A stretch of DNA of 64,000 nt from Paenibacillus sp. PvR098 (GTDB taxonomy: Bacteria > Bacillota > Bacilli > Paenibacillales > NBRC-103111), in NCBI RefSeq assembly GCF_017833255.1, contig NZ_JAFIBU010000001.1, positions 2,108,001 to 2,172,000 of the forward strand, written 5' to 3'. The notes beneath the pieces were generated by a model. It was not told the origin of the DNA. It made no database searches and worked only from the letters and a program-made list of their open reading frames with translations. How positions within the stretch are numbered: position 1 is the stretch's first letter; each line of letters begins with the position of its first letter. Positions 8,950-18,574 of the stretch are shown here, in pieces. Made by a program: the position numbers and the translations under genes.

Positions 8950-9914
8950 GCCTGCCCCTCCTTATGATTGGCTTGCTCCGCCCCGCTAAAGCTGTGCAGT
9001 CTCGGTTGTTGCTTGAGCTCAGCGAGTACGTTCCGTTTCACCGCCAGCCTCTCCAGCAGCTTGGATATCATTCCGCGCTGCGGTGCGAACAGCACCGAGA
9101 CTACGAACAGCAGTGTTGCTGCCAACACGCTAACCGGTCCGGTCGGCAAATTGTTAGCGCTACTGCTGATCAACGTTCCGACGAAGCCGCTCACCGCACC
9201 GAAAGTGCCCGACAGGACAACCATCAGACCAAGCTTATCCGTCCAGTATCGAGCGGATACCGCGGGGGTAATCAGCAGTGCGGACATGAGCACAACGCCG
9301 ACCGCTTGAATACCAATGACAACAGCCACCACGATCAGGAACATCATAAACTGGTCGAGGAAAGCGACCGGCAGTCCAATCCCTTTGGCAAAGCCTTGGT
9401 CGAAGCTGAGCAGCTTGAACTCTTTAAATAATAAAGCGCAGATGAAAACAAGTACCAGCGCAGCCACCGCCATCGTAATGACATCGGACAATACCATGGA
9501 AGCCGCTTTACCGAACATGAATGTATCCAGCCCGCTTTGATTGCCGTTACCGCTTTGCTGAATTTTGGTCAACAGCACGACGCCGAGACCGAAAAACACA
9601 GATAGTACGATTCCGAGCGCCGCATCCTGCTTGATTCGTGTATTGCGGGTTACAAAGCCAATACCGAATGTAGCGATGATCCCGGCAACCACCGCGCCGA
9701 TCAGGAAGAAAAATATCGATTTGGAGCCCGTCAGCATAAAAGCGATGCATACGCCCGGAAGCGCCGCATGCGCGAGCGCATCACCCATCAAACTCTGTTT
9801 CCGCAGGTAGGCGAAGCTCCCCAGAACGCCGCTGCTTAAGCCAAGCAGTATGCTTCCGAGCAATATCCACTGCATATTCGGATCGCGAAAAAGCTCCATT
9901 ACATGAGTCCACAT
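8946..9914 (-). CDS. Manganese/zinc ABC transporter permease (MntC-like)
   Basis: The first of two tandem ABC-3 family permeases, with the conserved GDALAHAALPG segment near residue 47. I chose the ATG at 9914 (322 residues) because GAGGTGAGCGGA precedes it. A GTG three codons upstream lies inside that ribosome binding site. The C-terminal tail after the last helix (about residues 285-322) is hydrophilic and cytoplasmic. It is followed by the second permease with a 4-base overlap and preceded by the ATPase gene. Confidence 0.85.
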   Translation of the reverse strand: MWTHVMELFRDPNMQWILLGSILLGLSSGVLGSFAYLRKQSLMGDALAHAALPGVCIAFMLTGSKSIFFFLIGAVVAGIIATFGIGFVTRNTRIKQDAALGIVLSVFFGLGVVLLTKIQQSGNGNQSGLDTFMFGKAASMVLSDVITMAVAALVLVFICALLFKEFKLLSFDQGFAKGIGLPVAFLDQFMMFLIVVAVVIGIQAVGVVLMSALLITPAVSARYWTDKLGLMVVLSGTFGAVSGFVGTLISSSANNLPTGPVSVLAATLLFVVSVLFAPQRGMISKLLERLAVKRNVLAELKQQPRLHSFSGAEQANHKEGQA

Positions 9915-9919
9915 TCCGC

Positions 9920-10687
9920 TCACCTCGCACTCACTATGATCGCATCGTCGTTGCGGTTCAGCAGGGTCAGTCTGCCGCCGTACGTCCGCTGCAGGTTTTC
10001 TTTCGTAAATAACTCATCGGTCGGGCCGATCCCCATCAGCTTTACATTCAGAAGCATAACCCAGTCAAAGTATTCTTTGACCGTCGAAAGATCATGATGC
10101 ACAACAAGCACGGTTTTACCCTGCTTCTTAAGCTCGTTCAACAGAGTAATAATCGCCTTCTCTGTTGCGGCATCCACACCGACGAACGGTTCATCCATAA
10201 AATACAGCCGGGCATCCTGCGCCAGCGCCCTTGCCAGGAAAATGCGCTGCTGCTGTCCCCCGGAAAGTTGGCTAATTTGCCGTCCGGCAAAGTCAACCAT
10301 GCCTACCTTTTCCAAGCAGTCCATAGCGATCTGCCGTTCCTTCGTCCCCGGTTTTTTAAACCAGCCCAAGTGCCCGTAGCGCCCCATCATGACGACATCC
10401 AGAGCGTTGGTCGGAAAATCCCAATCCACGGACTCCCGCTGCGGCACATATCCGACAAGCTTCCGCTGCTCTTTATAAGGTTTCCCATAGATGGAGACGT
10501 CCCCCGTCACACGGGGGATGAGTCCAAGGGCCGCTTTTATGAGCGTGGATTTACCGGCGCCGTTCGGTCCGACGATACCGATCAGCTTGCCTTCCGGGAT
10601 GTTGAAGGTAATATCCTGCAGCACGGGTTTTTTCTGATAAGCAACCGTCATTCCTTCAATGGATAACGGACGTTGCTGCTCTCTCAT
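9920..10687 (-). CDS. Manganese/zinc ABC transporter ATP-binding protein (MntB-like)
   Basis: The ATPase subunit has Walker [10 protein letters not shown], signature LSGGQQQR, Walker B (LYFMDEP) and the switch histidine in VHHD. An upstream in-frame codon would add seven residues, but AAAGGAGTGAGCCGT sits exactly ahead of the ATG at 10687, giving 255 residues. The order binding protein, ATPase, permease, permease on one strand with tiny gaps marks a single four-gene operon for divalent metal import. Confidence 0.9.
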   Translation of the reverse strand: MREQQRPLSIEGMTVAYQKKPVLQDITFNIPEGKLIGIVGPNGAGKSTLIKAALGLIPRVTGDVSIYGKPYKEQRKLVGYVPQRESVDWDFPTNALDVVMMGRYGHLGWFKKPGTKERQIAMDCLEKVGMVDFAGRQISQLSGGQQQRIFLARALAQDARLYFMDEPFVGVDAATEKAIITLLNELKKQGKTVLVVHHDLSTVKEYFDWVMLLNVKLMGIGPTDELFTKENLQRTYGGRLTLLNRNDDAIIVSAR

Positions 10688-10721
10688 ACGGCTCACTCCT
10701 TTAATCATCTATCGAAAATGT

Positions 10722-11684
10722 TTATTTTAGCGCCTTTACAATGGTATCTACATTATGACGCACCATGCCAAGGTATGTTCCTACCGGGGTGCCTTCCTCT
10801 CCCATCGCATCGGAGAACAATTCACCGCCGATCTGGATTTCATGTCCTTGCCTTTTCGCGCCTTCAATGACCGCCTCGATCGATTTCTTGGGAACACTGG
10901 ATTCCACGAATACAGCCTTGATTTGATTAGCAACCAGGTAATCCCTAAGATCGCTGACATCCTTGGAACCGTATTCCGAAGCGGTATTCATTCCCTGCAG
11001 CCCTCTAACTTCAACGCCGTAGGCTTTACCGAAGTATCCGAAAGCGTCGTGAGCGGTGACAAGGACCCGCTGCTGCTGTGGAATGGTCGCCAGTTGAGCT
11101 TTGGCGTATTGATCCATTTCTTCCAGCTCCTTAATGTAAGCATTGGCATTGCTCTTGTAGCTGTCTGCATGCGCGGCATCCACCTTCACAAGCTCATCAC
11201 GGATCGTCTCCGTTGCGCTGATCCAATGCTGCACATTAAACCAAACATGCGGATCGTGCTCCATTCCTTCTTCATCGGAAGCAAGCAATTCCGATTCGGC
11301 GATATTTTTCGTAACCGCTACGGTTGGCTTGGATTTAGCCATTTGCTCAAAAATATCGATCATTTTTCCTTCCAAGTGCAGCCCGTTATAAAAAATAATA
11401 TCGGCCTGCTCCAATTTTTTTAAATCCCCTTGTGACGCCTTATATAAATGCGGATCTACACCGGGCTGCATCAAGCCGTAAGCTTCGACGTGCTCTCCGC
11501 CAACTTGCTTCACCAGATCATGGATCATCCCGATGGTAGAAGTCACTTTGATTTTTCCTTCATCAGCTGTATTCCCTCCAACTTCCTTCGAGCCTCCGCA
11601 TGCGGCCAAGGTAACGGCCAACCCCAAGAAAAGAATCGTCATGATGAACCTTTTGAATGATAACATCGATGATTTAGTTTCCAT
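10722..11684 (-). CDS. Metal-binding lipoprotein of the ABC transporter (MntA/TroA family)
   Basis: A cluster A-I substrate-binding lipoprotein of 320 residues. I place the start at the ATG at 11684, behind GGAGAGAGTGAA, so that the signal peptide ends in lipobox LAAC with Cys29 lipidated. The family's metal ligands are visible as DPHLY and DPHVW histidines, with a glutamate in TASEYG and a C-terminal aspartate. There is no long histidine-rich loop of the kind many zinc-specific members have, which fits Mn2+. It is the first gene of the operon, behind an MntR-like operator. Confidence 0.9.
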   Translation of the reverse strand: METKSSMLSFKRFIMTILFLGLAVTLAACGGSKEVGGNTADEGKIKVTSTIGMIHDLVKQVGGEHVEAYGLMQPGVDPHLYKASQGDLKKLEQADIIFYNGLHLEGKMIDIFEQMAKSKPTVAVTKNIAESELLASDEEGMEHDPHVWFNVQHWISATETIRDELVKVDAAHADSYKSNANAYIKELEEMDQYAKAQLATIPQQQRVLVTAHDAFGYFGKAYGVEVRGLQGMNTASEYGSKDVSDLRDYLVANQIKAVFVESSVPKKSIEAVIEGAKRQGHEIQIGGELFSDAMGEEGTPVGTYLGMVRHNVDTIVKALK

Positions 11685-11802
11685 TTCACTCTCTCCAATC
11701 TTCCTCATCTTATTCCGCACTTAACTATATGGTGCCCAAATGTTGTCTTAGACCTTAAATGTTGAGTCAGACAATGATTGTTTCCCTACCGACTATATTT
11801 TT

Positions 11803-11836
11803 ATTATACACAAATAAGTTTACCTAGTGCAACATT
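11803..11836 (-). promoter_or_regulatory. Promoter with MntR-like operator for the metal transporter operon
   Basis: On the minus strand, TTGCAC (11827-11832) and TATAAT (11803-11808) are spaced by 18 bases. The -35 region is embedded in TTGCACTAGGTAAACTT, which closely follows the MntR operator pattern of the B. subtilis mntA and mntH promoters (TTTGCnnnAGGnAAACTT type). A second GGGAAAC half-site lies downstream at 11780-11787. Repression by Mn2+-loaded MntR is inferred. Confidence 0.6.
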
Positions 11837-11840
11837 TTTA

Positions 11841-11871
11841 TTAAAAAAGAAATCTCCTGCTTGAGGAGATT
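11841..11871 (-). terminator. Terminator of the PBP gene
   Basis: AATCTCCT and AGGAGATT form an 8-bp stem with a five-base loop (11851-11871), followed on the minus strand by TCTTTTTTAA. It lies immediately upstream of the metal transporter promoter. Confidence 0.8.
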
Positions 11872-11882
11872 CAGAATTCACT

Positions 11883-13940
11883 TTATTGCTGAGCATTTGC
11901 AGCCCCTGCGGCGCCTTTGGGCACACCGTCAAGTCCATACTTCTGATCATAAGCATCGAAAATTTTACGCGCGATCGGCGCGGCGCCGTAGGAACCGAAT
12001 CCTCCCTCGGGAACGACCACGGCGACGGCAAGCTTCGGCTTATCGTAAGGAGCGAAGGCGATAAATACGGCGTTATCGACTTCTCGGCCCCCGACGACCT
12101 GTGTGGATGTACCGGTTTTTCTTGCAAACTTATAAGGGAAGTCTGCAAAGCCCTGCACACCAACATTCTCCATCCCTTTAATCACCGTATCCCAATAAAC
12201 CTGCGGAAATTCACTTTTATCCAGCACGACCTTTTGGTCGAACTTTTGGACCAGCTGCCCTTCATAGGTCTCAATTCGGTCTACAAGCAGCGGCTGCAGC
12301 CGCTCTCCGCGAGTAGCGAGCGTAGTAACGAATTGGGCTAGCTGAAGCGTGGTATATTTCTGGTTCTGACCCCAGGAGGCGAAAACCATGCGCTGCTGCG
12401 GGCTTTCTCTCGTGTTGGTTTTGTATTCGCTCAAGCCCTCGTACTCCTTGGGTAAGCCGCTCCCCGTCAATACGCCAAGGCCGAATTTAGCCAAGTATTG
12501 GTCCCATGTCTCGATCGCTTTGGTACCGCCGGTTTTCATATACAAAGCGTTGCCGATCATGGCGGACATGAACGTATTGGACGAGTACTGGATGGCCTGC
12601 GTGGCATTGATCATCCCCCAAGCTTTGCCGTCGGAGTTGCGCAGTCTGGCGTTATTGTCCTTCCCGTAGGTGAACACACCGGTATCAGGGTACCTAGTAC
12701 TTGGAGTAAATAAGCCTTCGTTTAACCCGATCAGTACGGACAACGGTTTAATAACGGATCCCATGTAAACAATCGAGGTAGGGTGCTTATCCCGCTCCTC
12801 CTTGGTCGGATAATCCGGATAGGCCGTTGTGATGGTGCCGTTATTCACGTAGGGCTGTATCCGGTCATACTCGCTCTGAGGAATACCTCCAGCCCATACA
12901 CTCGGATCGTAGTCTGGCATACTGGCCATCGCGACGACTTTCCCCGTATCGACCTCCATGGCGACAGCATATCCCGCAACGGCATTCCTTCCCCTGGCGA
13001 CATAAGAATTAGCGCGACCTTCTGGACTCTTTAAATATTTAATATGATCCATAATGGCCTGCTCCGTGGTCAGCTGCACGTTCCGGTCGATCGTCAGAAA
13101 GAGGTTATTTCCTTTCACCGGCTTCGTGATTTCCACGGGTCCGATGATTTTGTGCTGGGCGTTGACAGGGTAAGACTTCATCCCGTTCTGGCCCCGCAGC
13201 TGCTCCTGATACATGAGCTCGATCCCGTCGTAGCCGACGTATTCCGTATCCATGTATCCTTCCGTCTTCGTCTTGTCCTTATAGAAGTTCAAGCCGTATC
13301 TCGCTTCCCTAGCTCTGGAGAAGGGACGCATATACCCGACCAGTTGGACTGCGATCGTCTCCTGGTCGTAAAGCCGGATGCTTTCCTCCATGATTTCAAT
13401 CCACTTCAGCTCATCCCTGTGCTCAAGAAGATAAGCCATTTCGTCCGGCGTCAGACCGGACTTGATGCGCCGCGGAACGGAAAAGTAGCTCGGCGAGCTC
13501 ACTTTATTCTTATCCAAATCATATCCGACATCCATATCCAGGATAATATTTTCCGGCGTCAGCTGCGGAGCGGTGGGGCTCCCGAATTTGGCGAAAATAT
13601 CAGCCAGCTTGCGGGCAAGCGCGATGACTTCGTCCTGCGGCTGATCCGATTCTATGCGAAAATAGAGAGACTGTGTGGATGTCGTGTAAGCGATCGGCGC
13701 TCCAACCCGGTCATAGATGTTACCCCGGATCGGCGGGATCGGTGTGTTCGCTTTATTGATCTTGTCTTTCTCTGCCTGCAGTTCCTTGCCCTCGACGAAT
13801 TGAAGCATCGCCAGCCTTACGATCAATACGGAAAACAGGAAAAAGGTAAAGAAAAAAAACAGATTGATGCGAAAAGTAAAATTGCGGCGTTTGCTCATCT
13901 CCTGCTTTTGCGGGTCATCCATTCCGATGGGCTTTTTCAT
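11883..13940 (-). CDS. Class B penicillin-binding protein (PBP2/PbpA-like transpeptidase)
   Basis: A 685-residue transpeptidase that cross-links peptidoglycan, probably for elongation. It has one membrane anchor at about 25-45, a PBP dimerisation domain at about 65-260 and a transpeptidase domain at about 320-665. The active-site motifs are SxxK at Ser395-Lys398 (GSVIKP), SxN at 453-455 and KTGT at 608-611. Length and motif spacing fit the PBP2A/PbpH-MrdA group. The C-terminal tail is Ala-rich. The start is the ATG at 13940 with AAAGGAG 11 bases upstream. The gene follows a HAD hydrolase gene by 42 bases. Confidence 0.9.
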   Translation of the reverse strand: MKKPIGMDDPQKQEMSKRRNFTFRINLFFFFTFFLFSVLIVRLAMLQFVEGKELQAEKDKINKANTPIPPIRGNIYDRVGAPIAYTTSTQSLYFRIESDQPQDEVIALARKLADIFAKFGSPTAPQLTPENIILDMDVGYDLDKNKVSSPSYFSVPRRIKSGLTPDEMAYLLEHRDELKWIEIMEESIRLYDQETIAVQLVGYMRPFSRAREARYGLNFYKDKTKTEGYMDTEYVGYDGIELMYQEQLRGQNGMKSYPVNAQHKIIGPVEITKPVKGNNLFLTIDRNVQLTTEQAIMDHIKYLKSPEGRANSYVARGRNAVAGYAVAMEVDTGKVVAMASMPDYDPSVWAGGIPQSEYDRIQPYVNNGTITTAYPDYPTKEERDKHPTSIVYMGSVIKPLSVLIGLNEGLFTPSTRYPDTGVFTYGKDNNARLRNSDGKAWGMINATQAIQYSSNTFMSAMIGNALYMKTGGTKAIETWDQYLAKFGLGVLTGSGLPKEYEGLSEYKTNTRESPQQRMVFASWGQNQKYTTLQLAQFVTTLATRGERLQPLLVDRIETYEGQLVQKFDQKVVLDKSEFPQVYWDTVIKGMENVGVQGFADFPYKFARKTGTSTQVVGGREVDNAVFIAFAPYDKPKLAVAVVVPEGGFGSYGAAPIARKIFDAYDQKYGLDGVPKGAAGAANAQQ

Positions 13941-13982
13941 TTCCTTTGGTGCTCCTTTGCTTCTTTGTTGCTTATTCCCTGG

Positions 13983-14708
13983 TTACTTGCGATCCTCAAG
14001 GAGCTCGCGCAGCGAATGAATACCGTCTCCGGTATGGTAATCGTAACGCTTAATCTTGACGGCGTCGATACCCGCCTGCGCAGGCGCCCAAATATCATTG
14101 AGATCGTGGTCGCCTACATAAAGTACATCCTCCGCCGCGAGCCCCGAGCGCTCCAGTGACAGCTGGAATATCGCCGGGTCCGGCTTCTCCAAACCAACCT
14201 CCGTAGACACGATCACCGGATCGAAATAATGCATAATCCGTTTATGCTCCAGAATCGAACGCAGTGTCGTCGCAAAATTCGATATAATGCCGAGCCGTAA
14301 GCCCCGCTCTTTCAGGGCCGCCATACACTCCTCCACATCCTCGAACAGCGCATAATGCTGAGGCGAGGTGAACAGGTCATAGAGCTCATGGCAGCAAATA
14401 TGAATTTGTTCTTCCGTCCACCGCTCTTCCTCTACGCCCAGGTGCTGTAAAATATAACGGTAGAGCTTCATCCAGAAGGCGCGGTCGGATTCAGGCGTGC
14501 ATGCCTCAAACGGATCCAACTGTTTCCCGTAATAAAAGAGACGAAACGCCTCGGTAAAAAGTTCATCGATACGCTCCTCACCGCGATGAAAAGAACGGCT
14601 CGCCAGAAACTGCTGCATGATCACTCTGGCAGCCGGGATCGTCAATAACGTATCGCCAACATCAAAAAATACGGCCTTATAATGTTCTAACGGTTTTTGC
14701 GGCGGCAA
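13983..14708 (-). CDS. HAD-superfamily hydrolase, subfamily IA
   Basis: The product is a HAD phosphatase with motif I FFDVGDTLL, motif III lysine in GLEKPDP and motif IV VGDHDLND. The frame opens at 14771, but that Met lies inside the terminator of the upstream gene. A TTG at 14708 is preceded by GAGGGGGGCATCAAG, a strong ribosome binding site, so I start there (241 residues). Close family members include YsaA-like phosphatases. The substrate is unknown. The PBP gene follows on the same strand. Confidence 0.75.
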   Translation of the reverse strand: MPPQKPLEHYKAVFFDVGDTLLTIPAARVIMQQFLASRSFHRGEERIDELFTEAFRLFYYGKQLDPFEACTPESDRAFWMKLYRYILQHLGVEEERWTEEQIHICCHELYDLFTSPQHYALFEDVEECMAALKERGLRLGIISNFATTLRSILEHKRIMHYFDPVIVSTEVGLEKPDPAIFQLSLERSGLAAEDVLYVGDHDLNDIWAPAQAGIDAVKIKRYDYHTGDGIHSLRELLEDRK

Positions 14709-14772
14709 CTTGATGCCCCCCTCATGTTGGTTTATGCCTACCTTTACAAGTGTACCACAAAAATCTCTCATG

Positions 14773-14814
14773 AAAAAAGCCGGAGAAATCGACCAATAGG
14801 CGACAGTCCGGCTT
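14773..14814 (-). terminator. Terminator of the transglutaminase operon
   Basis: On the minus strand, AAGCCGGA and TCCGGCTT pair around a 22-base loop and are followed by TTTTTTCATG. It lies nine bases after the transglutaminase stop. It overlaps the longest reading frame of the next gene and so helps fix that gene's start. Confidence 0.65.
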
Positions 14815-14822
14815 GCCGTGTT

Positions 14823-15980
14823 TTAACTTTCCTTGATATGCGTTTCGTGAAAATTCGGTGGATTGAACCAGTTACCTCCGCTGGCCACCCAAGTAGAGTC
14901 GAGCGGGACCCACTCGTTCTTCTCGGTCAAGAACACTTCATTCCAAGCGTGCGGCCCATACCCTCCGCGACCGTCATAACCGAGACCTGTGACAACCTTC
15001 ACATCCAGCCCTACGGAACGGGCCATAACGGCATACAATCTGGAGAAATCGATGCAGACGCCTCTTCTGGAGCTAAACGTATCTGCAGGCGTTTGCTCTT
15101 TCCAAATCCGCTGTTCTTCATACATTCGGACCTTATCCCAATCATACTTGATTCGGGTTCCTACCCAGCGGTACAGAAGCTTCGCCTTATCTTCATCCGT
15201 CTCACCTTTTTCGGTCACGTGTTTGGCTGCCTGTGCAATGTCTGCAGGAACAGCCGCGTCTACCAGCTCATATTTACGCTGCAGGATGTTGCCGAATTCC
15301 TGCTCAACCGCCCGTGTAAATACAGGAAGCTGGCTGGAGAAAAAGTCGCCTGTGACCGGCTGAATCACTTCCTTGGCACCCTTCTGATACAGTGACGATA
15401 CTTGAATGTAACCGGCCACCGGCGTCTGCGGGAACAGGGTTGTAACGATGAAGAATGCCGCAATCATCAGAAGACTCCGCCCAAGCCCGGTTACCGCTCC
15501 GATGACGCTTCCGATCATGCTGCTGAGCAGTGTGGGGGTTCTCCGCGCATAGCCCTCACGGCCAAATTCCCGCCGCTCTGACACCCAACGGTCCGCCAAC
15601 GGATCGACAATACGGTATACCAGCTGTTTGATCATACCGTAACCCAGTACGAATAACACACTGAACCTGAGTAATGAAAAATCTCTTACCCCTGTAACTG
15701 CGGTGTAATATAGCTGTTCAAAAAAACCAAGCTCATACTGAGGGATCTTTACTTCCAGTCCTACAAGCCAAGCCTGCAGCTTGGGTGACAGCCAGGAAGT
15801 CAGCTCCCAAGCCAGCAAAAGGCTTAGCAGCGTAACAATCCCTTCGGTCACCATCAGCGCCAGATGCCGGGCAGATGAAGAAGCGCCGCGATAAAGACCT
15901 TGAAAGACTGAAACGATAAATGTGACTGCAATAAGAAGTGTGATCAGGTTAATCGCCTGCAGCTGTTCTATACCGTTCAA
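14823..15980 (-). CDS. Membrane protein with C-terminal transglutaminase-like domain
   Basis: From the TTG at 15980 the protein has 385 residues. About five N-terminal hydrophobic segments (to about residue 190, CvpA-like in layout) are followed by a transglutaminase-like cysteine domain. The catalytic triad is Cys309 in GVCIDFS, His344 in HAWNEVF and Asp361 in DSTW. The longest frame opens 24 codons earlier inside the preceding gene, but GGAAGGAGG with seven bases spacing sits ahead of the TTG. Such domains act as proteases or amidases on extracytoplasmic substrates. It ends a three-gene operon with two small membrane proteins. Confidence 0.75.
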   Translation of the reverse strand: MNGIEQLQAINLITLLIAVTFIVSVFQGLYRGASSSARHLALMVTEGIVTLLSLLLAWELTSWLSPKLQAWLVGLEVKIPQYELGFFEQLYYTAVTGVRDFSLLRFSVLFVLGYGMIKQLVYRIVDPLADRWVSERREFGREGYARRTPTLLSSMIGSVIGAVTGLGRSLLMIAAFFIVTTLFPQTPVAGYIQVSSLYQKGAKEVIQPVTGDFFSSQLPVFTRAVEQEFGNILQRKYELVDAAVPADIAQAAKHVTEKGETDEDKAKLLYRWVGTRIKYDWDKVRMYEEQRIWKEQTPADTFSSRRGVCIDFSRLYAVMARSVGLDVKVVTGLGYDGRGGYGPHAWNEVFLTEKNEWVPLDSTWVASGGNWFNPPNFHETHIKES

Positions 15981-16020
15981 CGCTTTTCCTCCTTCCGCCG
16001 CCGGGACGTGGGCAAAGGGA

Positions 16021-16455
16021 CTAATGTCCCGCGTTATTCTTCGCCTGTTCAATCAGGGCTCTCGTGATATCATCCAGATTCCAAGTGAACGTCTGATTCA
16101 TAAAGGTCACTTGGACACTGCTCTCACCAGGCCTGCCGTCCAGCTTCACACTCTTCGTCGTAACCGAATATGAACCGTCCGGATTTACTGTATATTTCGC
16201 ATCTTTCGCTTCCTCCGTGATCACGCTCATCGCCTGCGCTTTTGCTTCCTCCGCCACCTTGGCGCCCACCGTTGAACCAAGCTCCAGCAGTTGATCCTTG
16301 TAGCTTGCTCCGTAAAAGAACAGGCCTGCCAGCAGCGCGAGCACAATAACCCATTTCATTACCGTTTTCACTACTGTAATGACAACAAACAGTATAACCA
16401 GTGCGGCCGCAATGACAAACCAGCGCTCCGCCAAAAATGTTGAAATAAAATCCAT
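16021..16455 (-). CDS. Membrane-anchored protein of unknown function
   Basis: The 144-residue protein has two close N-terminal hydrophobic segments (about residues 10-32 and 34-48) and then a hydrophilic, probably extracytoplasmic domain (KVAEEAKAQAMSVI, VNPDGSYSVTTKSVKLDG). I do not recognise a family. It lies between a 50-residue membrane protein and the transglutaminase gene on the same strand, with 40 bases to the latter's TTG. That suggests a shared envelope role. Confidence 0.6.
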   Translation of the reverse strand: MDFISTFLAERWFVIAAALVILFVVITVVKTVMKWVIVLALLAGLFFYGASYKDQLLELGSTVGAKVAEEAKAQAMSVITEEAKDAKYTVNPDGSYSVTTKSVKLDGRPGESSVQVTFMNQTFTWNLDDITRALIEQAKNNAGH

Positions 16456-16537
16456 TCCGTTCTCCCCCTTGAATAACCTGTTCCTCTCTTTATAAACAAG
16501 ATATCATATCGTTTCCTCATCATACACCAATGATCAG

Positions 16538-16690
16538 TTACTCTTCATCTCTTTTTTTACGCAGCTCAGTGAGCTTACGCTTGATTTCTCCTCCACGGTC
16601 CGATCTTCGAGTGCCCCGGTAGGTACTGCCCAACCGGAACAACGAAATAAGCAGAAGGAGCACAAACAGGATCATCATGACCTTTTCCAT
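16538..16690 (-). CDS. Small single-pass membrane protein (50 residues)
   Basis: A short frame with ATG at 16690, preceded by GAGGTGCCAT. It encodes a hydrophobic N-terminus (MEKVMMILFVLLLLISLF) followed by a very basic tail ending ELRKKRDEE. Composition, ribosome binding site and position ahead of the 144-residue membrane protein support a real gene. The basic tail predicts a cytoplasmic C-terminus. No family recognised. Confidence 0.55.
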   Translation of the reverse strand: MEKVMMILFVLLLLISLFRLGSTYRGTRRSDRGGEIKRKLTELRKKRDEE

Positions 16691-16826
16691 ATGGCACCTC
16701 ATTAAATTCTCATGTCTCAGCGGAGCGAGGTTTCAAAATACTTGTACTATCCGTTGGTTCCCCAACGTAAACGTATAGAGTGACAGGCTATCGGACAGCC
16801 ACACCCATTAGATGCGAGGTGATTCC

Positions 16827-17993
16827 ATGAAAACCGCCGTATGGCTCTATCTGTTCATGTTCGTCGCTTTTTTCGATCTTCATGCGCAGTACCCGATTCT
16901 TTCTCCGTTCGCCATCTCCCTCGGTGCGGCGCCTTCCTTCATAGGATTAATCCTGGGCGTCTATTCCATTACTCACCTGCCGGGCAACTTGATTGCCGGC
17001 TATGGCGTCGACCGTTACGGCAGCAAAGGCTTTATTGTGTTCAGCCTGATTGTAGCAGGAATCGTACTGCTAATTCAATCACGTGTGACCGACCCCTGGG
17101 AGCTTCTGATCATCCGTTCCATCAGCGGCTTCGTACTTGCTTTTTTATCTCCCGCTTGTCTGTCTCTGCTCGCCAAAATCGCCAAAGACCGAGTGCAACA
17201 GGGCAAATTGATGGCGGGCAACGGCATGGTACATACGTTCGCATCGGTGCTGAGCCCGGCGGCAGGCGCCTTTCTCGTCGCGAAGTATGGATTTGCCCAG
17301 TCGTTCACGTTTCTTGGTTGGGGACTCATTATTACCGGCATTTTGGCTTGGATCGGCGTAAAGGAGGGGAAATACAAACAAACACCTGCCAAGCTGACTC
17401 CACAAGGTAACGCACATGCGCTTAAAGCTCTTCATCCGGATGAGGTCCATGAAGAATCCGGTACCATTCCATGGTTGTTTTATGCCGTGCCGTTAGCCAT
17501 TTCGTGCTCCCAAGGGATCCTTTTCTTTGAGCTTCCTCTGATGAAAGAGACGCACGGATCGATTCTAACCTCAGGTGTGTTCTTCTCTCTTGTCAGCTTG
17601 GGCGCGTTGGTTACGCTGAGCATGCTGTTTTTGAGCCGGGTATCTCCTGTCCTTCGCACGTCGCTGGGAAGCTTGGCGCTTGCGTTGATTTTTTTCGGCA
17701 TGTCTGTGCATTGGCCCCTTCCTATGTATGCCTCGCTGTTCATGATCGGGATGGCAAAGGGCGTTATTTTTCCGGCGATCGCCACCGTGCTCGCAGACGT
17801 CACCAGCTCCAACAGATACGGCCGCGTCTTTTCGCTGCTGTCGATTTCGTATTCCATCGGTGCCTTTATCGGCCCTTTGGCCGCAGGCTACATCCGTACG
17901 CACATGTCCCCTTATTTTATCGCCTTCCTTTGCCTGATGCTGGCGCTCTCTATCCTTCCGTTTCGAGCGTTTACCGCTCCGATTAAAGCATAA
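16827..17993 (+). CDS. MFS transporter
   Basis: A 388-residue major facilitator permease with about 12 hydrophobic helices. The loop 2-3 motif is present as GYGVDRYGSKG near residues 60-70. I start at the ATG at 16827 because GAGGTGATTCC precedes it, five codons inside the longest frame. A hydrophilic central loop (about 190-215) divides the two halves. The closest recognisable group is drug/sugar efflux MFS proteins; substrate unknown. It is monocistronic, divergent from the small membrane protein operon. Confidence 0.8.
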   Translation: MKTAVWLYLFMFVAFFDLHAQYPILSPFAISLGAAPSFIGLILGVYSITHLPGNLIAGYGVDRYGSKGFIVFSLIVAGIVLLIQSRVTDPWELLIIRSISGFVLAFLSPACLSLLAKIAKDRVQQGKLMAGNGMVHTFASVLSPAAGAFLVAKYGFAQSFTFLGWGLIITGILAWIGVKEGKYKQTPAKLTPQGNAHALKALHPDEVHEESGTIPWLFYAVPLAISCSQGILFFELPLMKETHGSILTSGVFFSLVSLGALVTLSMLFLSRVSPVLRTSLGSLALALIFFGMSVHWPLPMYASLFMIGMAKGVIFPAIATVLADVTSSNRYGRVFSLLSISYSIGAFIGPLAAGYIRTHMSPYFIAFLCLMLALSILPFRAFTAPIKA

Positions 17994-18063
17994 GCTGGCT
18001 ATCCGGCTTACTGCGCCTTTGTATCACCCATGCGATCTCATATTCAACTGAAGTTTTCCACAA

Positions 18064-18090
18064 CGGCCGTCCGCCAAGCGGGCGGTTTTC
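18064..18090 (+). terminator. Terminator of the MFS gene
   Basis: CCGTCCGC (18067-18074) pairs with GCGGGCGG (18078-18085) and is followed by TTTTC. Confidence 0.65.
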
Positions 18091-18502
18091 ATCATGCCAT
18101 TAATCTCACTACTTTTTCTGTTCGGGGATTGCACGGCGAAATTCGACAAAATCAAAAAACACCGATAGGAGAATAGGCCAAGGAAAACGCGGTTTTCCGG
18201 TGGATTATAAGGTTAAATTACGCCCCTATAGACTGGTCCCAGATAGAATATATAAGCGCTACGACAGTCCCAATATTATGGTACTTTAGTCCATAATTTG
18301 TAAAATGACGCAACTTTGTATGCGTTTCACTCGTTAAACTTTGGAAGTCCAAAGGTTTCAGTTCGGACAAATCTGGGTAATGTTCGTAAGATTGACGAAC
18401 GAAACCGACTCCCCCCTTTACTTGGTAGAACGGACATAAATTCACATGCTCGGTTCGAATCCATATAAAGGGAATTCACATGGAAAAGGAGGTGAATTGC
18501 AT
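18091..18502. other. Intergenic region ahead of the SLH gene
   Basis: No coding sequence is supported here. ATTATGG (18275-18281) and CCATAAT (18291-18297) form a 7-bp inverted repeat. The rest reads as a long leader or promoter region of the SLH gene, without a clear riboswitch that I recognise. Confidence 0.4.
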
Positions 18503-18574
18503 TTGCCAACGAAACTTGTTCATCGTAATACCCGTTCATCACTATTCGCAAAATCTGATAGGAGTGATACCCGC

